DNA of 64,000 nucleotides from Brevibacterium pigmentatum (GCF_011617465.1 NZ_CP050153.1:2666001-2730000), one strand, 5' to 3'. Positions 1-8,626 are shown, numbered from the stretch's first letter. Numbers and translations: made by a program. The notes: a model not told the origin generated them from the sequence alone.

Positions 1-154
1 GATCTCCCGGCTGCAGATGATCGCCGCGGCCGAAGGCTGTTCGGTGGTCCGGTGGATCACCGCCGACGACAACGCTCAGGCTCAGGTGCTCTATGACGAT
101 GTCGCAGCGAAGACGAACTGGCTCACCTACGACGCGAAGCCGACGGAGTCGTGA
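1..154 (+). CDS. GNAT-family N-acetyltransferase, C-terminal fragment
   Basis: The window opens inside a gene. The frame starting at base 2 reads 50 codons to a TGA at 152-154. The peptide contains a segment (R-L-Q-M-I-A-A-A-E-G-C) followed by W-I-T-A-D-D-N-A-Q-A-Q-V-L-Y-D, which resembles motif B of the GNAT acetyltransferase fold, where an Asn-x-x-Ala-x-x-x-Tyr pattern is typical. The N-terminal acetyl-CoA loop lies outside the window, so substrate class cannot be judged. The 117 bp that follow hold no gene I can support. Confidence 0.6.
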   Translation, partial: ISRLQMIAAAEGCSVVRWITADDNAQAQVLYDDVAAKTNWLTYDAKPTES

Positions 155-271
155 GCACGGAGTTGCCGAGTAAGGAGAGGCAGAGCTCGGTAGGCCAGGG
201 CGAAGTGCTGCTGAACGAGCAGGATCAGCGCCTCGAGCAGCAGTAGGCGAAGCGCTCCGACCGCTGAGGTT

Positions 272-901
272 TCAGTTCATCCGTCGCCGGATCTCGGCGA
301 CTCCGCTCCCGGTCAGATCTGTCAGTGCCTCCGGCCGGCCGGCCATGGCCAGGACGAGGTCGAGGACACGACCGGTCACTTCCGGCCCGCTTCCGGATTC
401 GAAGTCAGCGTCGACAGCACTGAGCTTCAGCCCTTTGACCAGGGTCTTCGAGTTCACGGCGAAATCCTTAGAGGCGAAGTATCGGGCCATCTCGACTGTC
501 GCCTCGGCGTCGGGGGTCAGGTCGCGTTCCAGTGGTCGTGCGATGTCCTGTCCGTGGACGATGACTTCGCCGAGGAAGGCCGGGAAGTCTTTGGTCGGCG
601 CGATAGTCAGTGGGATCGAGCTGTGGAACTTCGCAAGGGTCTCCTCTGGTGAGTCACCGAGGCGGCGCTCGAGCAGTCGCGCATTGTGTTTGGCAGGATC
701 GAATCCCGCCCGGACGATGCTGCGGATCCAGGCCCACTTCCCGGTGTTGGCTGCGGCTGTCAGGTGGGCGACGACCTGCTCGACCGTCCAGTCTGCACAC
801 AGAGTGGCGAGCGCCCACTGCGCGGGTTCGAGTGTGGTGAGCAGATCGGCCAGGCGCGCGCGTTCCGTGTGGATGAGGCCCCAGTATTCGGTCTCGTTCA
901 T
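272..901 (-). CDS. Maleylpyruvate isomerase family mycothiol-dependent enzyme (DinB-like)
   Basis: 209 aa. The N-terminal half has the MDMPI_N/DinB-like helical bundle pattern: a W-T-V-E-Q-V-V-A-H-L segment with His46, and G-E-V-I-V-H-G-Q-D with Glu112 and His116, which would form the metal triad of this fold. The family includes mycothiol-dependent isomerases and transferases of Actinobacteria. The length fits a single-domain member. It overlaps the upstream ASCH gene by 4 bp (ATGA), so the two are translationally coupled. The physiological substrate is unknown; a role in detoxification or thiol transfer is inferred from the family only. Confidence 0.75.
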   Translation of the reverse strand: MNETEYWGLIHTERARLADLLTTLEPAQWALATLCADWTVEQVVAHLTAAANTGKWAWIRSIVRAGFDPAKHNARLLERRLGDSPEETLAKFHSSIPLTIAPTKDFPAFLGEVIVHGQDIARPLERDLTPDAEATVEMARYFASKDFAVNSKTLVKGLKLSAVDADFESGSGPEVTGRVLDLVLAMAGRPEALTDLTGSGVAEIRRRMN

Positions 902-1419
902 CTGCTCGTCTCCTGTGATTCGTCGCCGAAGACGCTGACGGGCGCTTCGCCGTCAGCACTGAAGACTAAACGGAAGCGTTCGCAGACGACCGGCATCTCG
1001 GTCGAAAATCCGCGTCGACCATGCTCTTGCCAAAAGCGCTCATGGATCTCGCGCCATGCGGCCAGGGTTCGGTCGCCCTCCCCTTCCGAATGGGCATGCT
1101 CGGCGGTCACCTCGCAGAACGGAACGATATCGATCGCCGTGGTTTCGATGAGGGCCCTCGGTCGGCCACGTCCGTCGAGGATGATGCTCAGTTCACCCAC
1201 CTCGGGGACGGCTTCGCCGACGGCCTCGATGTCCCACAGCGCCGAGGCGGTGCCGGTCTTGGTCCCAGCCAGCACGAGAGCGAGGAGGTCGTCCGCATGC
1301 TCGGGAGTCGCGCCGAAGGCCCATGCTTCGGGCATCGCCTCCGGTAGGTCGGGGATGCAGCTGCGGACCCGCACCCAGAACGAGTCGAGTGTGACATCGA
1401 GCCTTGCCGAATGACTCAC
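898..1419 (-). CDS. ASCH domain-containing protein
   Basis: 173 aa. The segment W-A-F-G-A-T-P-E-H-A-D-D-L-L-A-L-V-L-A-G-T-K-T-G-T-A-S followed by V-G-E-L-S-I-I-L-D-G-R-G-R-P is the signature of ASCH domains, a PUA-like beta-barrel proposed to bind RNA or modified nucleobases. The closing W-R-E-I-H-E-R-F-W segment is also usual for the family. Its start overlaps the end of the TetR gene by 4 bp and its end overlaps the MDMPI gene by 4 bp, giving a compact three-gene minus-strand operon. Family assignment is firm; cellular function is not known. Confidence 0.8.
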   Translation of the reverse strand: MSHSARLDVTLDSFWVRVRSCIPDLPEAMPEAWAFGATPEHADDLLALVLAGTKTGTASALWDIEAVGEAVPEVGELSIILDGRGRPRALIETTAIDIVPFCEVTAEHAHSEGEGDRTLAAWREIHERFWQEHGRRGFSTEMPVVCERFRLVFSADGEAPVSVFGDESQETSR

Positions 1420-2045
1420 GACACGGCCTCAAGCCAATGCTTCAGACCTTGGATCAGGCTAGTCAGCCCGAACTCGAAGGACGCCACCGCTGACGAGTTC
1501 TCGCCGAATCGAGGATCCAGCGCACCTCGGATCTCCGCAAATCTGTCTCCGGCCGATTCTTGAGTGATGAGGTCGACCGGAGCGACGATGTCCAGAGCGG
1601 AACCGAGGACATAGGCTTCGACAGACCGCATCACCGCCACAGTCTGACCCTGCGGCCATCCCCCTCGACGAAGTCCACCGATCACGGAGTCATACATTTC
1701 ATACGTTGAGAGGTCTCGAATCGAGGTCGTGGCCAGCAAACGGATGAGGTTCGGATGGTCGGCAAAAGCCCTGAGATACGACCGCGCCCACAGCTCCACA
1801 GCCCTGTCCCACGGCATGCTCTCCGACGAACCCTCGATACCAGCAAATACTTGAACGTCGATTCCAGCCACTATACGCGCGCGCATCAATTCGATGAGTT
1901 CACCTCGGCCGGAGACATGGTTGTACAGAGAGGACACCTGCCGGTCGACGCGAGCCGCCAGAGTTCGCATCGACAATGCCTCTTCGCCGAGGTCGTCGAC
2001 AAGCGCGAGCGCGGCATCAACCAGCCGACCCTGATTCAATCTCAC
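1416..2045 (-). CDS. TetR/AcrR family transcriptional regulator
   Basis: 209 aa from a GTG at 2045. The N-terminus (residues 1-50) has the TetR helix-turn-helix: L-V-D-A-A-L-A-L-V-D-D-L-G-E-E-A-L-S-M-R-T-L-A, then V-S-S-L-Y-N-H-V. The remainder is an all-helical ligand-binding and dimerisation domain. A longer open frame extends to 2342, but its residues look non-coding and would run through the divergent promoter, so I prefer the GTG preceded by a GAGAGCGAG purine tract. It is divergent from the amidohydrolase-permease pair, with a perfect palindrome between the starts. It probably represses that pair and itself. Inducer unknown. Confidence 0.82.
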   Translation of the reverse strand: MRLNQGRLVDAALALVDDLGEEALSMRTLAARVDRQVSSLYNHVSGRGELIELMRARIVAGIDVQVFAGIEGSSESMPWDRAVELWARSYLRAFADHPNLIRLLATTSIRDLSTYEMYDSVIGGLRRGGWPQGQTVAVMRSVEAYVLGSALDIVAPVDLITQESAGDRFAEIRGALDPRFGENSSAVASFEFGLTSLIQGLKHWLEAVS

Positions 2046-2111
2046 AGAATGCTCGCTCTCAATTTCGCACTTCCTTCCACCTTTCGAGCAGTGTATCGTG
2101 TTCCCAGTCAC

Positions 2112-2130
2112 ACACGAACACTGTTCGTGT
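2112..2130. promoter_or_regulatory. Perfect 19-bp palindrome, probable TetR operator
   Basis: ACACGAACA-C-TGTTCGTGT has 9-bp arms around a single central base, between the TetR gene start (2045) and the amidohydrolase start (2177). Size, symmetry and location match TetR operators. Bound repressor could block both divergent promoters. The operator role is inferred. Confidence 0.65.
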
Positions 2131-2176
2131 AAACGCCGGTGCGGCCGGCCATACGCAATGGAGCAGGAGGACGGCC

Positions 2177-3823
2177 ATGAAGACTCAGCACTTCCACAAC
2201 GGCACCATCTGGTTGGGCGCCGGCGCCCAAACTGAGGATTCCCTTGTGGTTCAAGACGGCACTGTGGTTGCCTCTGGTTCACATGCGGTGGCGGCCGTCC
2301 TCGATCAAGTCTCGAGCCACGTCGGCGCAGAGCTTGAGTCAATAGACCTCGATGGCGGGTTCCTCATGCCGTCCTTCGGCGACGGCCATGCTCATCCGAT
2401 CTTCGGTGGCATGGAAGCAGAGGGCCCACAGGTGAGATCGTGCACGAGCGTCGAAGAGATCATCGCCGAAGTGGAACGGTACGCCGAGGCGCATCCCGAC
2501 GACGACTGGATCACTGGTGCCTCATATGACGGCAGCCTCGTACGTGACGGTCTCTTCGACGCCGAATGGCTCGACAGAGCCGTGTCCGACCGACCGGTCG
2601 TCCTTCGCGCCTGGGACTACCACACCGTGTGGTGCAATTCTCGAGCATTGGAACTCGCGGGAATCACCGCTGCAACACCTGAACCGCAGATAGGCGGGAT
2701 TCCTCGCCGAGACGACGGCTCACCGCTTGGCACTCTGCGTGAATGGGGTGCGGTAGATCTGATCGATGCTTTTCGTCCGCCGCACCACGAATCCGTCCGA
2801 CTCCGCGCTCTCGATCGGGCAGCCGACTATTACCTGGCTCGAGGCGTCACTTGGGTCCAGGACGCGTGGGTGGAACCAGCCGATGTCGAGACCTATGTGT
2901 CCGCCTCTCAGCAGGATCGGCTCAAACTGAGATTCAACCTCGCGTTCTACGCCGATCCCCGCCGCTTCACGCAACAGCTGCCCGAAATGCTCTCAGCGCG
3001 CCAAAGGATCGAGGGACTGTCGGATCCGCTCCTGACCGCTCGGACCGTGAAATTCTTCGCCGACGGAGTCATCGAGAACGAAACCGGTGCACTCATCGAG
3101 CCCTACTGCACCTCCCTTCACAACCACGGTATGCGAGTCTGGGAAGGAGATTCGCTGGCAGAGGCGGTTCGTGAGGTCGACGCGGCAGGGTTTCAGGTCC
3201 ACATCCACGCCATCGGCGACGCGGCCGTTCGACAGGCATTGGATGCCATCGAGTACACAATCCGGCACAACGGCGCCCGTGATCGACGGCCGGTGATCGC
3301 ACATGCCCAGATCATCGACTCTGCCGACCTGTCCCGCTTTGCTGAACTCGGCGTCATCGCGAATATGCAGCCTCTGTGGGCTCAGCTCGATGACCTCATG
3401 ACAGTACTCACTGTCCCCCGGATCGGCAGAGAACGCGCCGTGGCGCAATATCGGATGCGCAGCGTCCTCGACAGCGGCGGACACCTTGCGTTCGGTTCAG
3501 ACTGGCCCTGCACTTCAGGGGCGCCGCTCGAGGGCCTCGCCGTTGCCGTGAGCAGACAGACCGACGACGGTGAGCCCGACGGCGGGTGGACTCCCGAAGA
3601 GATCCTCGACATCGAACGCTCCCTCGACGCCTATTCGGCCGCGGTGGCCCACCAAGCATTTGCAGACCAAAGATCCGAAGAGTGGGGAGTGATCCGTCCA
3701 GGTGCGAGCGCCGACTTCATCATTCTCGGTACGGATCCTCGGAAACTGCTCCCACAGGAACTGTCTGCAACCCCAGTTCGCCGCACATACCTGCGCGGCG
3801 TAGCCGTCCACTCAGCGGACTGA
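2177..3823 (+). CDS. Amidohydrolase family 3 (YtcJ/AepA-like metal-dependent hydrolase)
   Basis: 548 aa. ATG at 2177 is preceded by GGAGG at 2166-2170; longer in-frame starts upstream lack sense and cross the operator. Amidohydro_3 features are visible: the metal-binding H-x-H in G-D-G-H-A-H-P near residue 72, V-H-I-H-A-I-G-D-A-A in the middle, and F-G-S-D-W-P near residue 440. The closing I-R-P-G-A-S-A-D-F-I-I-L-G-T-D-P is the composite urease-like beta-sandwich. Such enzymes hydrolyse N-acyl or cyclic amide compounds. With a permease 12 bp downstream and a divergent TetR gene, this is a probable uptake-and-hydrolysis unit for an amide or amino-acid derivative. Substrate not determinable. 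Confidence 0.85.
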   Translation: MKTQHFHNGTIWLGAGAQTEDSLVVQDGTVVASGSHAVAAVLDQVSSHVGAELESIDLDGGFLMPSFGDGHAHPIFGGMEAEGPQVRSCTSVEEIIAEVERYAEAHPDDDWITGASYDGSLVRDGLFDAEWLDRAVSDRPVVLRAWDYHTVWCNSRALELAGITAATPEPQIGGIPRRDDGSPLGTLREWGAVDLIDAFRPPHHESVRLRALDRAADYYLARGVTWVQDAWVEPADVETYVSASQQDRLKLRFNLAFYADPRRFTQQLPEMLSARQRIEGLSDPLLTARTVKFFADGVIENETGALIEPYCTSLHNHGMRVWEGDSLAEAVREVDAAGFQVHIHAIGDAAVRQALDAIEYTIRHNGARDRRPVIAHAQIIDSADLSRFAELGVIANMQPLWAQLDDLMTVLTVPRIGRERAVAQYRMRSVLDSGGHLAFGSDWPCTSGAPLEGLAVAVSRQTDDGEPDGGWTPEEILDIERSLDAYSAAVAHQAFADQRSEEWGVIRPGASADFIILGTDPRKLLPQELSATPVRRTYLRGVAVHSAD

Positions 3824-3835
3824 ATCGAAAGGACA

Positions 3836-5200
3836 ATGATGTCCCGTTCCAATCACACCGTCACCGCCCCGGGCACCGCCGAGACCCACTTGAAACGAGC
3901 CCTCGGGGTACCTTCACTCGTCTTCTTCGGCCTCGCCTATATGGTTCCGCTGACGGTCTTCACGACTTACGGAATCGTTACTCAGATCACCGGCGGTCGC
4001 GTCCCAGCCGCTTACATCATCACCTTGCTGGCAATGGTGTTCACCGCCAGGTCATACGCGAAGATGGCCGGGGCGATGCCCTTCGCCGGTTCGGCATACA
4101 CGTACACGCAGAAGAGCTTCGGAGCCGGAATCGGCTTCGTTGCCGGTTGGGCACTGCTTCTTGACTACCTGTTCCTACCGATGATCAATTATCTCGTCAT
4201 CGGCATTTACCTCAGCGCGGCCTTCCCCATGATCCCGGCGTGGGTCTTCGTGGTCTCTGCCATTGTTCTCGTCACAGTCCTCAACGTCATCGGGATCGTC
4301 TCAGTTGCGCGCGCCAACATTGTCATCATCGCTGCTCAAGCAATCTTCATCGTTGTCTTCGCCGCGCTCGGCATCGCCTCATTCACCGGATCCGGTTCTG
4401 TCGACCTAGCGGCGCCGTTCACTGGTGACGGCTCGGCACCCGGATTCGACAATGTCATGGCCGGCGCAGCGATACTGTGTCTGTCATTCCTCGGCTTCGA
4501 TGCGGTCTCGACTTTGTCCGAGGAAGCCAAGGACGCGAAGAGAGCAGTCCCCCGCGCAATCGTCATCGCCACTGTCACCGGCGGGCTCATCTACATTGTT
4601 CTGTCATACCTGGCTCAGCTGGTCTACCCGTCGAATCAGTTCGCCGATGTCGATTCAGGCGCGCTCGACGTCATGGCGGCGGCAGGCGGCGAATTCCTCA
4701 CCGCCTTCTTCACCGCCGCCTATGTCGCCGGAGCATGCGGCTCAGCTCTGACCTCGCAGGCATCAGTCTCACGCGTTCTCTTCGCGATGGGTCGAGACGG
4801 CGTGCTCCCGAAAAGCTACTTCGGCCGCTTGTCACCGCGCTTTCACACACCCACGATTGCGACTCTCACAGTCGGCGGAGTCTCTCTGCTTGCGCTCGCC
4901 GTCGACCTCGCATTCATATCGGAGATGGTCAGCTTCGGTGCTCTGATCGCGTTCTCAGCAGTGAATCTGTCTGTTATCAAACACTTCGTCGTTGACGAGA
5001 AGAACCGTGGTTCACGTGCTGTTCTGAGTTACATCGTTCTGCCGGGAATCGGATTCTGCCTAACCTTGTGGCTGTGGACGAGCCTGTCTCCACGGACTCT
5101 TCTCACCGGCGCAATCTGGCTGATCCTCGGAGTCGGTTACCTCGCATTCGTCACACGGGGCTTCCGGAAGCCGACACCGATGCTCGACCTGGCAGACTGA
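3836..5200 (+). CDS. APC superfamily amino acid/amine permease
   Basis: 454 aa with about 12 hydrophobic segments. The N-terminus contains F-F-G-L-A-Y-M-V-P-L-T-V-F and the conserved P-F-A-G-S-A-Y-T-Y region of TM3, and later F-L-G-F-D-A-V-S-T-L-S-E-E-A, which is the TM6-loop signature of amino acid-polyamine-organocation transporters. The start is one of two adjacent ATGs (3836 or 3839) after GAAAGGA. It lies 12 bp downstream of the amidohydrolase, so the two are co-transcribed and likely share TetR control. It probably imports the hydrolase substrate or handles its amino acid product. Confidence 0.88.
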   Translation: MMSRSNHTVTAPGTAETHLKRALGVPSLVFFGLAYMVPLTVFTTYGIVTQITGGRVPAAYIITLLAMVFTARSYAKMAGAMPFAGSAYTYTQKSFGAGIGFVAGWALLLDYLFLPMINYLVIGIYLSAAFPMIPAWVFVVSAIVLVTVLNVIGIVSVARANIVIIAAQAIFIVVFAALGIASFTGSGSVDLAAPFTGDGSAPGFDNVMAGAAILCLSFLGFDAVSTLSEEAKDAKRAVPRAIVIATVTGGLIYIVLSYLAQLVYPSNQFADVDSGALDVMAAAGGEFLTAFFTAAYVAGACGSALTSQASVSRVLFAMGRDGVLPKSYFGRLSPRFHTPTIATLTVGGVSLLALAVDLAFISEMVSFGALIAFSAVNLSVIKHFVVDEKNRGSRAVLSYIVLPGIGFCLTLWLWTSLSPRTLLTGAIWLILGVGYLAFVTRGFRKPTPMLDLAD

Positions 5201-5294
5201 CGCCTCCGCACCCAGCTTTCCGAATTCGCCGTTGACTCCGCCGACTCCGAACAGCCGGAGGTCATGGCACGGGCCTGACGCGATCGCACTTCGT

Positions 5295-5344
5295 TCATCG
5301 CCTGTGGGGTCGGGACTTCACCGTCCCGTCCCCGCAGGCGATGA
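5295..5344 (+). terminator. Long stem-loop downstream of the amidohydrolase-permease operon
   Basis: Arms of 22 bp, beginning TCATCGCCTG and ending CAGGCGATGA, pair around a 6-nt TTCACC loop with one T-T mismatch and one G-U pair. No U-run follows, so it may act as a bidirectional or non-canonical terminator, or as a 3' stabiliser. It lies 95 bp past the permease stop. Confidence 0.6.
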
Positions 5345-5619
5345 CACATCCGGCGGCCATCCACGCTCCCCACACATGCCAGGCTGCAGGAACATCCAGC
5401 AGTCCTGGAAAGCAGCATCAGCACCGCAGAGGACACTGCCAGGCGCAGGTCTGAGGTTTGGTACGCCCTGCTCCAATATGCACACCGAGGAACCTGATCA
5501 GTTGAGAGGAATCTGTACCTAAACGGCTGTCGACGCCGATGGTCTGCCGTGGCGTACGCTGCACCGTGTTTCGCCGTGCCGCACACCGTGCCGCAGCGAA
5601 ATATACCTCTCCTCTTGTC

Positions 5620-5640
5620 ATAGTGTGTGTCACACACTAT
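5620..5640. promoter_or_regulatory. Perfect 21-bp palindrome overlapping the padR promoter
   Basis: Arms ATAGTGTGTG and CACACACTAT flank one T. The right arm overlaps a -10-like TATCGT at 5638-5643, which ends 7 nt before the ATG at 5651. Binding there would directly block the promoter, as expected for an autorepressing PadR protein. Confidence 0.7.
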
Positions 5641-5650
5641 CGTGTGATGC

Positions 5651-5998
5651 ATGAACGAGGACGCACAGAAGGCATTGGCCACACACGAACAGGAGCTGCG
5701 ACGCGGCACCGTGGTCTTCGCCAGTCTCGTCGCCTGTCGACGGCCGCAGTACGGCTACTCGCTGCTGACGACGCTGACCGAAGCAGGCATCACCACCGAG
5801 GCCAACACCCTCTACCCCCTCCTGCGACGGCTCGAGAAACAGGGCCTGCTCACATCGGTTTGGAACACCGAACAAGCCCGCCCCCGCAAGTACTACACGC
5901 TCACCGACAGCGGCGCCGAAGTCGCCGCCGCACTGCACAGCCACTGGCTCGAACTCAACTCCAGCATCACCAAGCTCTGGAAGGACGGAACACCATGA
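5651..5998 (+). CDS. PadR family transcriptional regulator
   Basis: 115 aa, the usual size of the short (subfamily 2) PadR proteins. The winged-helix core reads G-Y-S-L-L-T-T-L, then E-A-N-T-L-Y-P-L-L-R-R-L-E-K-Q-G-L-L, then R-K-Y-Y-T-L-T-D-S-G. It lacks a Shine-Dalgarno sequence; a -10-like TATCGT sits 7 nt before the ATG, which suggests a leaderless transcript. The stop overlaps the next start by 4 bp (ATGA). Pairing of a PadR regulator with a HAAS-domain membrane protein is a recurrent arrangement, and the regulator probably senses a drug-like or membrane-active compound. That last point is inference. Confidence 0.88.
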   Translation: MNEDAQKALATHEQELRRGTVVFASLVACRRPQYGYSLLTTLTEAGITTEANTLYPLLRRLEKQGLLTSVWNTEQARPRKYYTLTDSGAEVAAALHSHWLELNSSITKLWKDGTP

Positions 5999-6966
5999 GT
6001 GCGCTCACCGAAATCTACGTCGACAACGTCACCCGCCACCTGCCTGAAGACTCCCGTCCCGACATCGCCGCCGAGATCACCGCCACGATCGACGACATGG
6101 TCGAAGCCCGCCTCGGCGAGGATGCGCCCGCGTCCCCGGATCGCACGGCCGCCATCGAACGCGAGGTTCTCGAAGAGCTCGGTGATCCCGTCGCGCTGTC
6201 TCGGGAGTACTCGAACTCCCCGCAGCACCTCATCGGGCCCAATTCCTACCCGCTCTATATCTGGTCGCTGCGCTGGGTATTGCCCATCGTCGGCCTGCTC
6301 GCCGTTCTCACAAACGTCGTGACCACCATCGCTGTCTCCCCCGAAGTCCAGATCGGAGAAATCATCGGCAAGACGGCCGGCAACACGGTCATCGCCCTGC
6401 TGACCGCCTTCGCCGCCATCACGATCATCATCGGCCTCGGCGACCGCGGAATGGACGGCGGTGCGGCCGAAGCGATGCAGAAACGACAACCGGGCACGTG
6501 GACGGTCGATGACCTCGATCGTCGCGATTCCCACGGCAACCAGATCCGCGCCGAGGCAGGGCTCGGGCTGGTCTTCATCGTCGCCCTGGCAGCCGTCCCG
6601 TTCATCCCGACAACCCTGCTCTACGTCGGCCACCTCAACGATGGGGAGACGTTCACCAACCCCGACCTCGGCATCGGCTGGCTGGTCGGCTACTGGGCCT
6701 TCCTCGCGCTGATGGCGACAGTCGAGATCTTCAAGTTCACGACTGCCTCGGCGAAACCAGTCGTGGCCCTCATCGGCGGAATCGTCGACGTCGCGATGGC
6801 TGTCTTCCTCACCATCGCCCTGCTCACCCAGCCGGTCCTCCACCCCGAGCTCACGAACACCGCGAACGCCGACATCCAGCAGATCATCACGGTCATCGCG
6901 ATCTGGATCATCACCGTCTGGGACCAGGTGAGCACCTGGCGGATCTATCGCCGCATTCGTCGGTGA
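5995..6966 (+). CDS. HAAS-domain multi-pass membrane protein
   Basis: 323 aa. Residues 1-75 resemble the HAAS signalling domain (Y-V-D-N-V-T-R-H-L-P-E-D-S-R-P-D-I-A-A-E-I, then L-G-D-P-V-A-L-S-R-E-Y), usually found next to PadR regulators. After this come about six transmembrane segments, ending in R-I-Y-R-R-I-R-R. ATG at 5995 overlaps the PadR stop, so it is co-translated with and controlled by the PadR gene. It may sense or respond to envelope stress; no enzymatic motif is visible. An in-frame extension to 5539 would read through the operator and the PadR gene and is rejected. Confidence 0.78.
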   Translation: MSALTEIYVDNVTRHLPEDSRPDIAAEITATIDDMVEARLGEDAPASPDRTAAIEREVLEELGDPVALSREYSNSPQHLIGPNSYPLYIWSLRWVLPIVGLLAVLTNVVTTIAVSPEVQIGEIIGKTAGNTVIALLTAFAAITIIIGLGDRGMDGGAAEAMQKRQPGTWTVDDLDRRDSHGNQIRAEAGLGLVFIVALAAVPFIPTTLLYVGHLNDGETFTNPDLGIGWLVGYWAFLALMATVEIFKFTTASAKPVVALIGGIVDVAMAVFLTIALLTQPVLHPELTNTANADIQQIITVIAIWIITVWDQVSTWRIYRRIRR

Positions 6967-7022
6967 GGTTGTGCGATCGGGACGGCCAGCGGCCGACCCG
7001 ATCGCACATCTGCCGAGAGATC

Positions 7023-8291
7023 TCAGCCGCGGCGGCTGGCGATGACCGTGAACTTCTTGTTCCGGGCCAGCTGCCGACTCGGTCCGATGATCGATTCGAG
7101 CCGATCCCGGTAGCGCAGGTGCGAATTGAACACCGTGAGCACCTGCCCGCCCGGAGCCAGATGCTCGGCGGCCGTGGCCATGAGTGCCGCGGCCGTCTCG
7201 GTTTCGATGGCCGTTCCCTGATGGAACGGCGGATTGAGCAGGATGAGGTCGAATTCGCCGAGGCCCGCCAGGGCCGGCCCCTCCGGATCCGCAGCATCAC
7301 CGAGGATGATGTCGACTCCGACTCCGTTCGCCGCTGCAGTCGCCCGCGCCGAGGCGACCGCCGCCTTCGACACATCGATGCCGAGTCCCGTATTCGCTCC
7401 CGAGGCCCGCATCGCTGCTGTGAGCAGCCAGCCGTTGCCGCAGCCGAGGTCGAGCACGGATTCCGGCGCCTCGTCGTCGAGCAGTCCCAGCAGTGAGTCG
7501 ATGAGCAGCGCCGAGCCCTCATCGCTCTTCGTCCCGGAGAAGCAGGCCCCATGTGCACGGACTTCGAACTCGCCGACGCCGCGATGGGAGATCACCCCGA
7601 GGCGTGGGAATTCGGGCAGGCTCGGCGAGGACAGGGGGCGGCTGCCGATGATCATCCGGTGCTTGCCGACCCCGGGCGAGACATCGACTCGGCCGAAGCC
7701 GCGGGCAAGTTCCTTGTTGACGCCGCGACTCATCGCATCGCTGCGGCCGATGACGATGATGGTGCTCACGAATGGCTGCAGCACCGCGATCGTCTCGGTG
7801 AGCGCATTCGTCGCCTTCGGAGCGTTGACGACGGCCCACGTCTCCCCCACACCGAGTTCGGCCAGTCCCGCGATCTCACTGAGCTCGCTCACCGCCAGTA
7901 CGGGGGCCGCCTCGGTGACGGCCTCCCCGGCGAATTCGCCGGCTCCGGCCAGGGACTCGACCGCCGCGGCCAAGGTACGCGCCTCGTCGAGACGGTCGTT
8001 GTATGTGCATACCTGAGTCAGACGGCTGAGCAGGGTCGCCTGCAGACCGTGCGCATCGTCGACGAGGATGAGGTTCTCGGGGACCTCGGCTGAGAGTTCG
8101 GCGGCGACAAAGGTGCCTTCGGTGTCTCGGCCCGAGACGTCGAGGGCTCCGCAGCGACGACCGATGACGTAGTCGATGAGCATCCGCGCCTGCGGCAGAC
8201 CGGGCAAGTCGCTCAGCTGGGGGAATTCCGCCAGCAGATCCCGGCCGCGGTGGGCGGCGGCGGAGTCAGGGGGCAGCAGGGAGGCGGACAT
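7023..8291 (-). CDS. Class I SAM-dependent methyltransferase, RsmC/RlmG-like
   Basis: 422 aa. The C-terminal half carries the SAM-binding motif V-L-D-L-G-C-G-N-G-W-L and the catalytic N-P-P-F-H-Q-G of guanine-N2 rRNA methyltransferases; the N-terminal half is the degenerate duplicated domain typical of RsmC and RlmG. It probably methylates a guanine in 16S or 23S rRNA. The start (8291) has no ribosome-binding site; TAGACT ends 6 nt upstream of the ATG, suggesting leaderless translation. Which rRNA position it modifies cannot be told from sequence alone. Confidence 0.82.
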   Translation of the reverse strand: MSASLLPPDSAAAHRGRDLLAEFPQLSDLPGLPQARMLIDYVIGRRCGALDVSGRDTEGTFVAAELSAEVPENLILVDDAHGLQATLLSRLTQVCTYNDRLDEARTLAAAVESLAGAGEFAGEAVTEAAPVLAVSELSEIAGLAELGVGETWAVVNAPKATNALTETIAVLQPFVSTIIVIGRSDAMSRGVNKELARGFGRVDVSPGVGKHRMIIGSRPLSSPSLPEFPRLGVISHRGVGEFEVRAHGACFSGTKSDEGSALLIDSLLGLLDDEAPESVLDLGCGNGWLLTAAMRASGANTGLGIDVSKAAVASARATAAANGVGVDIILGDAADPEGPALAGLGEFDLILLNPPFHQGTAIETETAAALMATAAEHLAPGGQVLTVFNSHLRYRDRLESIIGPSRQLARNKKFTVIASRRG

Positions 8292-8295
8292 TCGA

Positions 8296-8309
8296 TCAGT
8301 CTAGACTGA
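8296..8309. promoter_or_regulatory. 14-bp palindrome containing the -10 box of the methyltransferase gene
   Basis: TCAGTCTAGACTGA is a perfect palindrome. Read on the minus strand it contains TAGACT, placed 6 nt before the ATG at 8291, so it would be the -10 of a leaderless promoter and could also be an operator. Confidence 0.45.
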
Positions 8310-8344
8310 GCGGACCGGTCACCGCCTCCTCGCGGGTGTGACGC

Positions 8345-8626
8345 TCAGCCTTCGGCGTCGTGGTCGGTCTCGATGAGCTGCTTGAGGTCGGCCAGTGCTT
8401 CGTCGGCTCCGTCACCCTCGGCGCGCAGAACGACCTTCTGACCGTATTCCGCGCCGAGGCCCATGAGGGAGAGCACGCTGGCCGCATCGAGGGCGTCCTC
8501 GGCCGGTTCTCCCTCCAAGGCGATAGTGATCTCGAGGTCATAGTCTGCGGCGGCCTCGGCCAGCAGTGCTGCTGGACGGGCGTGCAGGCCGACGGTGCTT
8601 CCGACTGTTGCGATGGTCTCTGCCAT
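8345..8626 (-). CDS. ptsH: Phosphocarrier protein HPr
   Basis: 93 aa. The active-site segment V-G-L-H-A-R-P-A-A-L places the phosphoryl-accepting histidine at residue 15. The regulatory-serine region of Gram-positive HPr appears as A-A-S-V-L-S-L-M-G-L-G with Ser50. ATG at 8626 follows AGGAAGGA. HPr carries phosphate from Enzyme I to sugar-specific IIA domains. It is the last gene of the fruR-fruK-fruA-ptsI-ptsH cluster, so general PTS proteins are encoded with the fructose-specific ones. Longer frames upstream run into ptsI sequence in the wrong frame and are not used. Confidence 0.95.
   Translation of the reverse strand: MAETIATVGSTVGLHARPAALLAEAAADYDLEITIALEGEPAEDALDAASVLSLMGLGAEYGQKVVLRAEGDGADEALADLKQLIETDHDAEG

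Larger units (their letters stand above)
5201..5650. other. Intergenic region between permease and PadR gene
   Basis: 450 bp with no gene I can support. It holds the long hairpin at 5295-5344 and the PadR operator and promoter at 5620-5643. The rest shows no clear signal. Confidence 0.6.

Noticed and set aside
2045..2342. Extended N-terminus of the TetR protein
   Set aside because: The extra residues would be encoded across the operator and overlap the divergent gene; the HTH lies immediately after the GTG at 2045.
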